Shown one piece after another: positions 1-8,597 of a stretch of DNA of 34,659 bases. Source of the DNA: Syntrophaceae bacterium UBA4778. GTDB taxonomy: Bacteria; Desulfobacterota; Syntrophia; Syntrophales; UBA4778. The position numbers were made by a program, and so were the translations under genes. A model generated the notes under the pieces. It saw nothing but the letters and a program-made list of their open reading frames with translations. It had not been told where the DNA came from and searched no databases. Where the stretch lies: positions 1-34,659 of the forward strand of contig DHHG01000137.1 in NCBI GenBank assembly GCA_002403175.1. The letters run 5' to 3'. Within the stretch, counting starts at the first letter, position 1. Every line of letters begins with the position of its first letter.

Positions 1-1543
1 TTCTCAAGATGAAAATCTCACCACCTTTTCCCATTGCCCCTGCCTGGATGATCATCTGAGCTGCCTCGGGTATGGTCATAAAAAAGCGATTCACCTCGGG
101 ATGGGTTACGGTAACCGGTCCCCCCTGCTCTATCTGCCGGCGGAACAGGGGAATGACAGACCCAGAAGAACCAACGACATTGCCAAATCGCACTGCCACA
201 AATTTTGTACCATTCCCCTGAAAGGCATGGAGGAGAAGTTCGGCCACCCGTTTGCTTGCCCCCATGACATTGGTCGGCTTCACCGCCTTATCGGTCGAAA
301 CCAGCACAAAACGATCCACTCCATGCTCAATGGCCAATTCCATCATGACCCGGCTTCCCTGGATGTTATTGGTAACCGCCTCCCACGGGTTAATCTCCAG
401 GATCGGCACATGTTTATAGGCTGCAGCATGAAAGACCATCTCCGGACGGAATTGCTGAAAAACGGACCTCATGAGCGCAACATCCTGAACGTGGCCAAGG
501 ACGCATTTGAACTTGTGATAATAGAGTTCTTGCTGAAGCTCCATCTGAATATGAAAAAGATTGGCCTCGCTGGCATCGACTAAAATGAGGGAACGCGGCT
601 GATATTTCACTACCTGCCGGCACAGCTCAGACCCGATGGAACCTCCGCAGCCTGTAATGAGAATAGTTCGTCCATCTATACAGTTTCTGATGCCCGTTTC
701 ATCTAAATGTACCGGGGGCCGCCCCAGCAAATCTTCATATTTCACATCCCGCAAAGATTTGATACTTACACGACCGTCAATAATCTCACCTATTCCCGGC
801 AATGTCTTGTAAAAGACATTACAGCCCTTGCAGACATCAACAATATGCCGCAGCTGTTCGCCGCTGGCCGAGGGTATGGCTATGAGCACTTCTTCAATTT
901 CTTCTCTTTGAACGATCCCGAATAAATCCTCAACGGAACCTATGACTGATACTCCATGAATCGATCGTCCCAATTTTTGGGGATCATCATCGATAAAACC
1001 TACCACATCATAGTGAAGCTGATAGTTATCAAAGATCTCCCGCAATATTTTTTCACCTGCGCCCCCGGCGCCAATTATAAGCACCTTCTTGCGATGCTTT
1101 GGATGAGAAGCATAGAACAGACCTGCCTGCATACGTTCCCGTCTTGAGAAATAAAAGCGGATAACCATCCGGAGCCCCCCCGCCAGAAGAAACGTGAATC
1201 CTCCATCAAGCACGAACACGGCCCGGGAAAATCCCATGAACCTGTACACGACAAGAATTATGGCCATGACGAAGAGCGTCGATACGATGCACGCCTGGGA
1301 GAGCTTCCAGAAATCCCTGATACTGGTATACCGCCACATGCCCCGGTAGAGACCGAAGATAAAGAACATACCAAGCTTCAAAGGGACGATCCACAAGAGC
1401 AAGGTAAATAACTGCCGCATTTCATAGTGCGTGAGATTAAATTCAAACCGGAAAAAATACGCAGCTGTCAGAGAAAGGGCAAATATAACCGCATCGGAAA
1501 AGATCATGATATAAAAATTTAGATTTTTTAACTGTCGATGCAT
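1..1543 (-). CDS. Nucleoside-diphosphate-sugar 4,6-dehydratase, WbpM/PglF/CapD-like (3' end cut by window edge)
   Basis: The reading frame starts at ATG 1543-1541, four bases after the stop of the sugar transferase gene, and stays open to the left edge (about 514 codons; family members are usually around 600-660). The N-terminal part has several hydrophobic segments and a short cytoplasmic-type stretch, as in membrane-anchored WbpM/PglF. A first nucleotide-binding motif (LIIGAGGAGEKIL) marks the CoA-binding-like domain, and a second (ILITGCGGSIGSEL) starts the catalytic SDR domain. The run STDKAVKPTNVMGASK carries Met where classical SDRs have Tyr, which is characteristic of the large PglF/WbpM branch. 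These enzymes convert UDP-GlcNAc to UDP-2-acetamido-2,6-dideoxy-4-hexulose at the inner membrane. Next to an initiating transferase, it probably makes the precursor of the first sugar. The family call is firm; the exact product is inferred. Confidence 0.93.
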   Translation of the reverse strand, partial: MHRQLKNLNFYIMIFSDAVIFALSLTAAYFFRFEFNLTHYEMRQLFTLLLWIVPLKLGMFFIFGLYRGMWRYTSIRDFWKLSQACIVSTLFVMAIILVVYRFMGFSRAVFVLDGGFTFLLAGGLRMVIRFYFSRRERMQAGLFYASHPKHRKKVLIIGAGGAGEKILREIFDNYQLHYDVVGFIDDDPQKLGRSIHGVSVIGSVEDLFGIVQREEIEEVLIAIPSASGEQLRHIVDVCKGCNVFYKTLPGIGEIIDGRVSIKSLRDVKYEDLLGRPPVHLDETGIRNCIDGRTILITGCGGSIGSELCRQVVKYQPRSLILVDASEANLFHIQMELQQELYYHKFKCVLGHVQDVALMRSVFQQFRPEMVFHAAAYKHVPILEINPWEAVTNNIQGSRVMMELAIEHGVDRFVLVSTDKAVKPTNVMGASKRVAELLLHAFQGNGTKFVAVRFGNVVGSSGSVIPLFRRQIEQGGPVTVTHPEVNRFFMTIPEAAQMIIQAGAMGKGGEIFILR

Positions 1544-1547
1544 ATTG

Positions 1548-2114
1548 CTAATGCCGAACCCCTTCTGCCCTGATAACTTTTACCACTGTCATATACAAGA
1601 TCTTTACGTCAAACACAAATGAACTGTTGTGCAAATAGTATTCATCATATTCGACTTTTTGCGGAATGGGCAAGTCATCCCGACCGTTGACCTGCGCCCA
1701 TCCGGTGATGCCGGGAATAATTTTATGGACCCCCTTCAATGTCCTCAACTCGATCAAATCATCCTGATTGTACAACGCTGGCCTCGGGCCGACAAAACTC
1801 ATATCGCCTTTCAAGATGCTCCAAAGCTGGGGTAATTCATCGAGGCTGAGTCTTCGCAAATAATACCCGAAAGTCGTCAGATACGCACTGGGATTTTTCA
1901 GGAGGTGTGTCGCCACAGCAGGGGTGTCCGTACGCATGGTACGAAATTTCGGCATCCTGAATATTTCATTGTTGATGCCCACCCTGTCGGACCAGTACAA
2001 AACGGGCCCCCTGGAATTAAGCTTGACAATCAAAGCAATGATCAGCATGGGTATGCACAACAGGCCACACAAAACCGAGGCCATAGCGATATCGAAAATG
2101 CGCTTGATATTCAC
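1548..2114 (-). CDS. Initiating sugar-phosphate transferase (PglC/WcaJ C-terminal family)
   Basis: A 188-residue protein of the bacterial sugar transferase family, which moves a sugar-1-phosphate from a UDP-sugar to undecaprenyl phosphate on the inner membrane and so starts repeat-unit assembly. One N-terminal hydrophobic segment follows the basic start VNIKR. The family signatures are present: KFRTM, RRLSLDELPQLWSILKGDMS followed by FVGPRP, and PGITGWAQVNGR. The length fits the short monotopic PglC type rather than long WbaP/WcaJ. I chose GTG at 2114-2112. It overlaps the TGA of the upstream SDR gene, has AGGAG four bases ahead, and gives the N-terminus usual for the family; an earlier in-frame GTG at 2156 would add residues inside the neighbouring gene. 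The WbpM-like dehydratase follows 4 bp downstream. Context suggests a HexNAc-type (possibly bacillosamine- or QuiNAc-type) 1-phosphate donor. Confidence 0.93.
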   Translation of the reverse strand: MNIKRIFDIAMASVLCGLLCIPMLIIALIVKLNSRGPVLYWSDRVGINNEIFRMPKFRTMRTDTPAVATHLLKNPSAYLTTFGYYLRRLSLDELPQLWSILKGDMSFVGPRPALYNQDDLIELRTLKGVHKIIPGITGWAQVNGRDDLPIPQKVEYDEYYLHNSSFVFDVKILYMTVVKVIRAEGVRH

Positions 2115-3115
2115 ACCTCTCCTGTTCGACGCATTTCCTGAACCGTTTCTCTCCACCCTGCCGCCAGATCATAGAGCGGAACGAAACCCAGCTCATTTTG
2201 AATGCGCTGGCTGTCCACGGCGATATCTTCCGTGTATTTATCGATGGTGGCGCGTACAATCGGCGGTGAAAAACCCATGATCTGCGCCGCATCTTCTACG
2301 ATTCCGGCGGCACACCGCGCCGGTCCAATCGGCAGTGACGAACGAGGCGGCTTCCTGCCAAGGGCCTGACACATAGTTGAAATAATATCATTCAAAGTAT
2401 GAAATTCACCATCAGAAACATTGAATACTTTGCCGGCGGCTTCCGGATGCGTTAATACCAATAAAGCTGCCCGGGCCACATCCTTGTCATAGACAAGGGT
2501 ACGACGGTTCTCCCCGCGACCGATGGGCAGAAAGCGGCTGCGCGCAAGGGCATGAAGGAGCCGCTGATAATTGCCCTTGATCCGGGCCCCATAGACAGCG
2601 CCCAGTCGCAACACCGTCCCCAGGGGTTTCCCCTCCTTCTGTTTCGCTGCAAGGACGATCCTCTCCGCATCGAGCTTGGTGTGCGCGTAAAACGAATCGG
2701 GAAGGGTGGGAGATTCTTCTGTCAGGACCCTCCCGGCGGAACTGCCATAGACGGCAATCGTACTGAAAAATACCAGGCGTTTGACACCTGTTTGCCGAGC
2801 CGCCTCGACGACAGTCGCCGTACCGCCGACATTGATCCGTTCATATTTTCCTTGAAGTGCCGGAGGCGGATTGACGATATGGAGCAGGGCCGCCATATGA
2901 ATGACACCGTGCACACCCTGCATGGCCGACTGAACAGCTGTTTGATCAGTTATATCACCAATTCGTGTTTCCATCCCTTTCGGCCATACGTCATCCGGCG
3001 GCGAATCAATAGACAACGTGCGTATCCGGAAGCCCGCGTCATGCAACGCCGCCACAACACGTGGTCCCACAGCGCCAGTGGCGCCGGTGACAAGGATGGT
3101 GGGAAAATAATCCAT
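2111..3115 (-). CDS. NAD-dependent nucleotide-sugar epimerase/dehydratase (extended SDR)
   Basis: A 334-residue extended short-chain dehydrogenase/reductase. The nucleotide-binding motif GATGAVG lies near residues 11-17. VIHMAALL marks the strand-4 region, and the catalytic pair is FFSTIAVYG plus YAHTKLDAE (YxxxK). The C-terminal half has the substrate-domain pattern RLGAVYG...GRGENRR...VFNVSDG. Members of this family next to a PglC-type transferase commonly act as 4-epimerases or 4-ketoreductases on UDP-HexNAc derivatives. With the neighbouring WbpM-like dehydratase it could complete a UDP-QuiNAc or UDP-FucNAc route (4-keto reduction, as for WbpV/WbpK-type enzymes); that assignment is inference. 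It starts 1 bp after the stop of the fused glycosyltransferase gene, and its stop overlaps the start of the initiating transferase, so the three are probably translated as a unit. Confidence 0.88.
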   Translation of the reverse strand: MDYFPTILVTGATGAVGPRVVAALHDAGFRIRTLSIDSPPDDVWPKGMETRIGDITDQTAVQSAMQGVHGVIHMAALLHIVNPPPALQGKYERINVGGTATVVEAARQTGVKRLVFFSTIAVYGSSAGRVLTEESPTLPDSFYAHTKLDAERIVLAAKQKEGKPLGTVLRLGAVYGARIKGNYQRLLHALARSRFLPIGRGENRRTLVYDKDVARAALLVLTHPEAAGKVFNVSDGEFHTLNDIISTMCQALGRKPPRSSLPIGPARCAAGIVEDAAQIMGFSPPIVRATIDKYTEDIAVDSQRIQNELGFVPLYDLAAGWRETVQEMRRTGEV

Positions 3116-3116
3116 G

Positions 3117-5237
3117 CTAATTCATACGATTGAAATGAGACAGGATTTGCTTGGCGGCTTTTGACACTGAGAAGGTACTCTCCAGAAGAGCCCGGGCATT
3201 TTTCCCTAAAAAACGGCGATACTCTTCGTCCCTCACCAATCGCCTGGCATGGGCGGCAAACAGCTCATCATCCCCATTCATGCACACCAACCCTGCCTGC
3301 CGGCCTTCCAGAATTTCTTTCAAATCATTGCCGGGATTAATACTCGCCAGAATGGGCATTGAATGATACATGTAGCCAAGCATCTTACCCGGAAAATTCT
3401 GAGTTTTCAAACCGCGATTGAGGGAGATCAAACCAACATCAAATTCGGAAAGCATGGACAAGTATTCTCTCTGTCCCACTGCGTCGTGTACGGCTATATT
3501 CATCAAACCCTTTGATACAATGGCCGCCCTTAATCGTGGCACTTCACTTCCGCCACCCACCATTAGAAAATAAGCAGATGATTCATCCCGTAAATTTTCC
3601 GCGAGGCGGATAATATTGTCCATGTCCTGGGCCACACCAATATTACCGCCATAAAAAAAGACGACTTTCCCCTGTAATCCCAACCTGTCCCGGTAGTCAC
3701 CCGGTTGAATATTCTCTCCTGTTAAGGCTGTCCAGTTATACAGGACTTCCAGCCGGTATTTTTCCTCCAGACCTTGTTCAGAAAAATAATTCAGATTTGC
3801 GGGAGACTGGACACCTATGATATTCGCCGAATCATAGTTCAGTTTTTCTTTGTATTCAAAAAAACGATGAATCAGACTCCCCCGATTTAAGACGCCCGTA
3901 TCCACCGCCCACTGTGGAAAGATATCACGCAAGATCAAATATGACGGGCAGCGATAGCGGCGTTTAAGCCTGGAGACGAGGGCGCCGAAAAAGATCGTCG
4001 GGGAATAATAGACTATGAGGTCACAGGGGTTTTGCATGAAAAAAGCTTTCCCCTTCCACCACATGACCGAGGAAAGCGTTATTTCCCGCCACGCTCGCAG
4101 CCACCGGGCGGCCGATTTAATCTCTCCGGCCCTGACCCGGAGAACCTTCATATCCGTGTCTTCATCCACCTCAAAGTTCTTACGGATCGCTTCATCAGGT
4201 GCGGCGATAATGACCTCATGCCCCAAGTTGCGAAATTCACGGGCCAAGTCATCGACAAGCTTTGCGCTGGACATGATGCTGGGCAGATAATAGACGACCA
4301 GAATCAGGATGCGTTTAGCAGGGCTTATTGGGACCATCTGGTGCGGTTGATGTATGTGATGCTCTTTAGATGATCTGTATATATTATTTAGTCTGGATTT
4401 CAAAAGCGTATGCTTCTTCCAATAAATCAAGGCAGATTTGATTGTTTCGAAGCGCAAGCGAAAATTGTGGTGCGTTCCCCTCACCCATTTATGTACAACT
4501 TTGACATCCGGCACATAAACAATGCGGGCAATCTGCAGCATTCTTTGTCCAATGTCTGCGTCTTCAAAATACATGAAATATTCCGGATCAAAACCTTTCA
4601 ATTGCTTTAAGAACCGCGTGCGGAAAAACATAAAACAACCGCTCGGAAATTCAACACCATCAATCATTTCGTCGTAATTTCGATCTCGCATTTCAAACAA
4701 GTCAAGTGTCGATTGAAAATAGGCGCTGAGCCAAGTTGGTGCAAAACTTCGCAAAAATAGAGTAAACAAGGTTGGATTTCGCTTGCACAAATAGTGACGT
4801 TCACCATCTTCACCGAACACTGATGGTACAAGCAAACCTACATCAGGGCTACGCTGCATGAAACGTAAAGCCTGAACAAAGCTATCCGCCTGGACGAACA
4901 AATCCGGATTAATCACGACATGGAAATCGGACTCAGCCTGTTCGATCACCAAATTATTTGCCCGGCCATAGCCTATATTGCCGGGAGAACGCAATAAGCT
5001 CACTGACCAGCATGAAAAACTTGCAGACCAACTTTTTATCCATGCATCCAAATACTCAAACCATAAGGGATCATCAGAATTATCCACCAGAGTCAATTTA
5101 AAACGAGCGGCGTAATTTTTACATACCTCTTGACCTGCGATCTCCAGTGCCTGTAGCGTTCGCCATAGCACAATAAAATCTGGCTTATAAACCACCAAGG
5201 ATGCACTAATCTTTATATCATCCAATCTACGATTCAT
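3117..5237 (-). CDS. Fused GT2-GT4 glycosyltransferase (WbbL-like + WbuB-like)
   Basis: A single 706-residue frame joins two complete glycosyltransferases. Residues about 1-285 are GT2 of the rhamnosyltransferase WbbL type, with ASLVVYKPD near the start, NIGYGRANN, VVINPDL and a C-terminal GFDPEYFMYFEDADIG acceptor-side motif. Residues about 308-706 are GT-B family GT4 resembling WbuB, with KRILILVVYYLPS, YSPTIFFGALVSRL, RDIFPQWAVDTG and a C-terminal FPGKMLGYMYHSMP donor-site segment. The linker at 286-307 is rich in His, Gln and Pro. An internal Met at residue 301 has no ribosome-binding sequence, so separate translation of the second half looks unlikely. The start overlaps the stop of the CysE-like acetyltransferase gene by 11 bp. 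WbuB-like enzymes often accompany L-FucNAc/L-QuiNAc pathways, which fits the triad upstream in this operon. It should add two consecutive sugars at the cytoplasmic face of the inner membrane. Confidence 0.9.
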   Translation of the reverse strand: MNRRLDDIKISASLVVYKPDFIVLWRTLQALEIAGQEVCKNYAARFKLTLVDNSDDPLWFEYLDAWIKSWSASFSCWSVSLLRSPGNIGYGRANNLVIEQAESDFHVVINPDLFVQADSFVQALRFMQRSPDVGLLVPSVFGEDGERHYLCKRNPTLFTLFLRSFAPTWLSAYFQSTLDLFEMRDRNYDEMIDGVEFPSGCFMFFRTRFLKQLKGFDPEYFMYFEDADIGQRMLQIARIVYVPDVKVVHKWVRGTHHNFRLRFETIKSALIYWKKHTLLKSRLNNIYRSSKEHHIHQPHQMVPISPAKRILILVVYYLPSIMSSAKLVDDLAREFRNLGHEVIIAAPDEAIRKNFEVDEDTDMKVLRVRAGEIKSAARWLRAWREITLSSVMWWKGKAFFMQNPCDLIVYYSPTIFFGALVSRLKRRYRCPSYLILRDIFPQWAVDTGVLNRGSLIHRFFEYKEKLNYDSANIIGVQSPANLNYFSEQGLEEKYRLEVLYNWTALTGENIQPGDYRDRLGLQGKVVFFYGGNIGVAQDMDNIIRLAENLRDESSAYFLMVGGGSEVPRLRAAIVSKGLMNIAVHDAVGQREYLSMLSEFDVGLISLNRGLKTQNFPGKMLGYMYHSMPILASINPGNDLKEILEGRQAGLVCMNGDDELFAAHARRLVRDEEYRRFLGKNARALLESTFSVSKAAKQILSHFNRMN

Positions 5238-5781
5238 TATTTGGTACCTTTTGTACCGGCTCTATGACTTTCGCCGCTATTCCAGCCGCAACCGCATATG
5301 GCGGCACGTCATTCAAAACCACAGCATTTGCTCCAATCCTTGCGTAATCGCCAATCGTTACCCTTCCAATAATTTTTGCGCCCGCACCAATCAGTACATG
5401 ATTTCCGATGACAGGGCGCAGCGAAACAGTGAACTGCATATCTGGCTCTCTTGTGCCCAACGTAACGCCCTGCATGATGGTCACGTTGCAACCTATCCGC
5501 TCGGCACCAATCACAGTCCCAACCGTATGCGGTAAAAATAATCCTCCCCCTATTTCCACTCTGGGCGACACTTCGATGCCAAAAAGCAGGACATTCAGCA
5601 TAGCAAAGAACTTGGCAATGATGCCCATGTGACGCCTGTAAAAAGATTGCGACAGGCGCAGTAAAACATTCGGGACAAGACGAGGGTTTAAGGAAGCTGC
5701 AAACAACTGCAGGCTGGAAAACGACTTCGGATGCCCTGCTATTTGATAGTAACGCTCTATATCAGCACGTAATTTTTTCAC
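5227..5781 (-). CDS. Serine-acetyltransferase-like hexapeptide O-acetyltransferase
   Basis: A 184-residue left-handed beta-helix acyltransferase of the CysE/EpsC/CapG type. An N-terminal helical segment is followed by isoleucine-patch hexapeptides (VEIGGGLFLPHTVGTVIG, VTIMQGVTLGTRE, HVLIGAGAKIIG, ARIGANAVVLNDVPP). The LPH histidine matches the catalytic position of serine acetyltransferases. Polysaccharide-locus members of this branch mostly acetylate sugars with acetyl-CoA rather than serine, and the location argues for that here. The start ATG overlaps the flippase stop (ATGA), and the stop lies inside the start of the fused glycosyltransferase gene, so it is tightly coupled in the operon. 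A true cysteine-biosynthesis role is less likely but cannot be excluded from sequence alone. Confidence 0.87.
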   Translation of the reverse strand: MKKLRADIERYYQIAGHPKSFSSLQLFAASLNPRLVPNVLLRLSQSFYRRHMGIIAKFFAMLNVLLFGIEVSPRVEIGGGLFLPHTVGTVIGAERIGCNVTIMQGVTLGTREPDMQFTVSLRPVIGNHVLIGAGAKIIGRVTIGDYARIGANAVVLNDVPPYAVAAGIAAKVIEPVQKVPNNES

Positions 5782-7178
5782 CGCAATACCGTCTTATGGG
5801 CATACCAGGCAAGCCCGCTGACCGAAAATCCAATAATCATCTGTATCCATTGAGCCTGATCCCAGTTTACCACGAGGGGCAACGTTGCAATAGCAACAAG
5901 AGGCCAGATTTTTCGGCGATGCATCTGGTCATTTTGCCGCCGCACATACTCTACGACAAATACCAGATAGAGAAAATTGGCAATAACAAACGACCATCCC
6001 AATGCTTCCAATGTGGGGTAATTCCGCAAACAGTACCAGACAATAGCCATCAATCCAACGTTAAAAATCAGATCAGAAAGCAGTAAAATTCGTGAGTTTC
6101 GTGTTGCTATGATTAACATTCCATACACCCATGACACCCCCCGTAAAATGACAGCGGCGGCCAAAACCATCAGCAAATCCCCCGTTGCATCGAATTCATG
6201 ACTGTAAAGAAGGTGTATCAGAGGGGTTTTAAAAAAAACCATCAGATAGCAAACCAGTGTTCCGACTGACAACACGAGATATGCCGTTTTAAGCATACAA
6301 ATCCTTTGACTCTTCAATTCGATGGAATGCGTCAAAAGCGGCAAATATATTGTGCTGCAGGCTGTGAGAAACAGTGTCGTATAGTTGAACGTCAATGTCC
6401 ATCCGGCGTCGAACAATCCGGCAAAGGCTAAACCACGCGACTCGATGATCCAGGAACGAATCAACAGTAACGCAACCGTTGTCGAAAGCGCCGCACATAA
6501 ACTTGAGAACCCGAATTTCAGAAACACTCCGGTTTCCTGGAATGCTAAACGTCCGGAAGACATCGCCGGAAATGCACGGGTCAGATGCACACACCCCCAT
6601 GCCCCGACCAAATAACTCAGACCAAAGCAAAGCACAAACAGCCATACGAGCATTTCCGGACGGTAATTTACCCTCAGGAAATATGCTGCCGCCAGCGCCA
6701 TCGCCAAACCAAGCGGACCCGCAATCTGGGAAAGCGCCATATAACGATACGCGCGGTAGCCGTTCAGCACTGCTATCACATAGGTTGCCCCGACATTCAG
6801 AAGCACTGCAAAACTAAGCCAACGGACAGAAGAGATCAGGTTTGGCGCATCGGAAGATAGGAAAAATCGCGTCAATATCGGCGCTAAAATCAGTATAAGA
6901 AGCGCCGCTACCGTTCCCGTCCCGCCGATCCAAAGACTCGCCGTTGCGCGAAAGCGCCGGCGATCCGACTCATCTTCCCGTGCGGACAGTCCCTGGACAA
7001 CTACATTCGTACCGCCAAATGTTGCTCCGATGGTTGCAGCTTGTACAATTTGCCGCAGTTGGGAATATAACCCGACCCCTGCCGGCCCGAGCCACAAGGC
7101 CACAACCTTGAAGCTCGCCAACCATAACAATGCCGAACCAAACACCCCGACGACACTGGAATAGACTCCCGATCTCAC
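5778..7178 (-). CDS. wzx: Wzx-type polysaccharide flippase (module 1)
   Basis: A 466-residue, almost entirely hydrophobic protein with repeated membrane segments, of the MOP/polysaccharide-transporter superfamily. Its N-terminus (FKVVALWLGPAGVGLYSQ, then GATFGGTNVVVQG) has the pattern common to O-antigen translocases. Wzx proteins carry undecaprenyl-diphosphate-linked repeat units across the inner membrane. The start is GTG at 7178-7176, because an in-frame TAG lies two codons upstream. The 3' end overlaps the acetyltransferase start by 4 bp. A second, unrelated-looking flippase lies at 20036-21337, so the window carries two export routes or one is a relic of recombination. Gene symbol by family only. 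Confidence 0.9.
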   Translation of the reverse strand: MRSGVYSSVVGVFGSALLWLASFKVVALWLGPAGVGLYSQLRQIVQAATIGATFGGTNVVVQGLSAREDESDRRRFRATASLWIGGTGTVAALLILILAPILTRFFLSSDAPNLISSVRWLSFAVLLNVGATYVIAVLNGYRAYRYMALSQIAGPLGLAMALAAAYFLRVNYRPEMLVWLFVLCFGLSYLVGAWGCVHLTRAFPAMSSGRLAFQETGVFLKFGFSSLCAALSTTVALLLIRSWIIESRGLAFAGLFDAGWTLTFNYTTLFLTACSTIYLPLLTHSIELKSQRICMLKTAYLVLSVGTLVCYLMVFFKTPLIHLLYSHEFDATGDLLMVLAAAVILRGVSWVYGMLIIATRNSRILLLSDLIFNVGLMAIVWYCLRNYPTLEALGWSFVIANFLYLVFVVEYVRRQNDQMHRRKIWPLVAIATLPLVVNWDQAQWIQMIIGFSVSGLAWYAHKTVLR

Positions 7179-7224
7179 GTTCTATTGATAAAACAATAAG
7201 TAAGTTTCATCATTAACTCCAACA

Positions 7225-8496
7225 TCAACAACCGCTTTCCAGGCGGGCGCGTTTAAGACTGGAGAGCAGCATTCCCCACATGAAGTATGCAAAGATGCCG
7301 GCGTATGGCTGTCGCAGGGTAACCTTTAAGTTGCTATCCACGAAAACCAGATAAAACACAATGGCCGTCAGCCAGAATAACTCTGTCGGCCATTTCTCTC
7401 TCCTTTGCCACAGTAAATATAAGGTGTAACCACTAAGGAAAATTACTGGCAACAGTGAGATAACGCCAAAATTGTAGGCCACGTCCAGATACCAATTGTG
7501 AGCACTTGTCTTTACCTCGCGAGGAAAAGGCACCGGGTGTCCTAAAAAGACCGTTTTTGCGCTTTCGACAATCCCATTACCATATAATTTCCAGTCTCCC
7601 AGGCGCTCTTCAATATTAGCCGGCGGTCTTCCCTGCTCCATACGTTCATACTTTCCAACATATTGATCTCTAAACATGTCCATAGTAGAATCTTTAAAGT
7701 CAATACAATTCTTCATAATAGCAAAATACGCCTGAATCCCTACAATTGCAGCCACAACTAGAATGATTGCCTGAATTTTTTTGACTCCCTTTAACCGGAA
7801 AAACGAAAACGTACCAATAAATGAAATGAATGCAAAGATTGTCAGGAAGGAAAAGCTTCCAACCGCATAAATGTACATGAGTGGGGCCAAAAAATAAAAT
7901 ATCTTTCTGTATGTATCCCACAGCATGGACATCGAATAGGCAAAGCCGCAAATCAAAATCAAAGGGACATATTGAAAATGCTGATAGATGCTAAAAACAT
8001 ACATGTAATGCGTGAGCCCAAAATATCCACGCAACCACCCCGCCAGAAGCTGTGCGGGTACAATCAGCAGCAAGACCCCAAGAAATGCCTTGGGAATTAT
8101 TTTGTTCTTATCCTCGACCAATTGCCCCAGCACAAGACCGGCCGTAGGCAACAGGACCTGTATAAACAAAATAACCTTTCGCAGCTCGATTCCCGGACCT
8201 GCCAGCACTAAAGAAAGAACCATCAACAGTGCCATTACCGCAACCACCTTCAATGCAAGTGTGGCCCGCCTGTAATTGGCTGCCAGCAGGAGCAGACCGC
8301 CGTAGCATGCAAGCAACGAAACCGGCAGCGGCAGCTGGCTTATCACCCCCCCGGAATCCCAAACGGGATCGAGGCTGTTATAAATTCTGCCGGACAGCTG
8401 AAAAAATAACGGAAATAGCAGCCCAGAGCCAATGACCCATAGAATCAAGCTCTTATTTCTGACGTCGGCTGTCACAAAACTGATTTTTATCATCAT
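7225..8496 (-). CDS. O-antigen polymerase/ligase family membrane protein (Wzy-like)
   Basis: A 423-residue polytopic membrane protein with hydrophobic segments along the whole length and one long hydrophilic loop (about residues 265-325). That loop ends in SAHNWYLDVAYNFGVISL, the HN-containing signature of the Wzy_C/O-antigen ligase family. Proteins of this fold either polymerise repeat units (Wzy) or ligate polymer to lipid A-core (WaaL) in the periplasm. It sits beside a flippase and sugar-precursor genes, while a better ligase candidate lies at 31653-32906, so polymerase is preferred. The start is ATG-ATG at 8496; either codon could be used. The 46-bp gap to the flippase and the 101-bp gap to the epimerase upstream contain nothing I recognise. 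Confidence 0.85.
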   Translation of the reverse strand: MMIKISFVTADVRNKSLILWVIGSGLLFPLFFQLSGRIYNSLDPVWDSGGVISQLPLPVSLLACYGGLLLLAANYRRATLALKVVAVMALLMVLSLVLAGPGIELRKVILFIQVLLPTAGLVLGQLVEDKNKIIPKAFLGVLLLIVPAQLLAGWLRGYFGLTHYMYVFSIYQHFQYVPLILICGFAYSMSMLWDTYRKIFYFLAPLMYIYAVGSFSFLTIFAFISFIGTFSFFRLKGVKKIQAIILVVAAIVGIQAYFAIMKNCIDFKDSTMDMFRDQYVGKYERMEQGRPPANIEERLGDWKLYGNGIVESAKTVFLGHPVPFPREVKTSAHNWYLDVAYNFGVISLLPVIFLSGYTLYLLWQRREKWPTELFWLTAIVFYLVFVDSNLKVTLRQPYAGIFAYFMWGMLLSSLKRARLESGC

Positions 8497-8597
8497 TAAG
8501 AATTCTTTTACCCTGCCCCAAAGTATGTACCAACTTCAAGCGGGGTTTTTGCAGTTGTAATATTGTTATGTACCTTGACAAATGGATACGGCAGGGC

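Noticed and set aside
101..583. Long plus-strand reading frame opposite the WbpM-like gene
   Set aside because: It is antisense to a gene with clear dehydratase motifs and has no recognisable protein pattern or ribosome-binding site.
2552..3133. 193-codon plus-strand frame opposite the SDR gene
   Set aside because: Composition (many Arg, His, Cys) is that of an antisense shadow of the SDR coding sequence.
4335..4337. Separate start for the second half of the GT2-GT4 fusion
   Set aside because: The internal ATG has no purine-rich sequence ahead of it, and the frame is uninterrupted.
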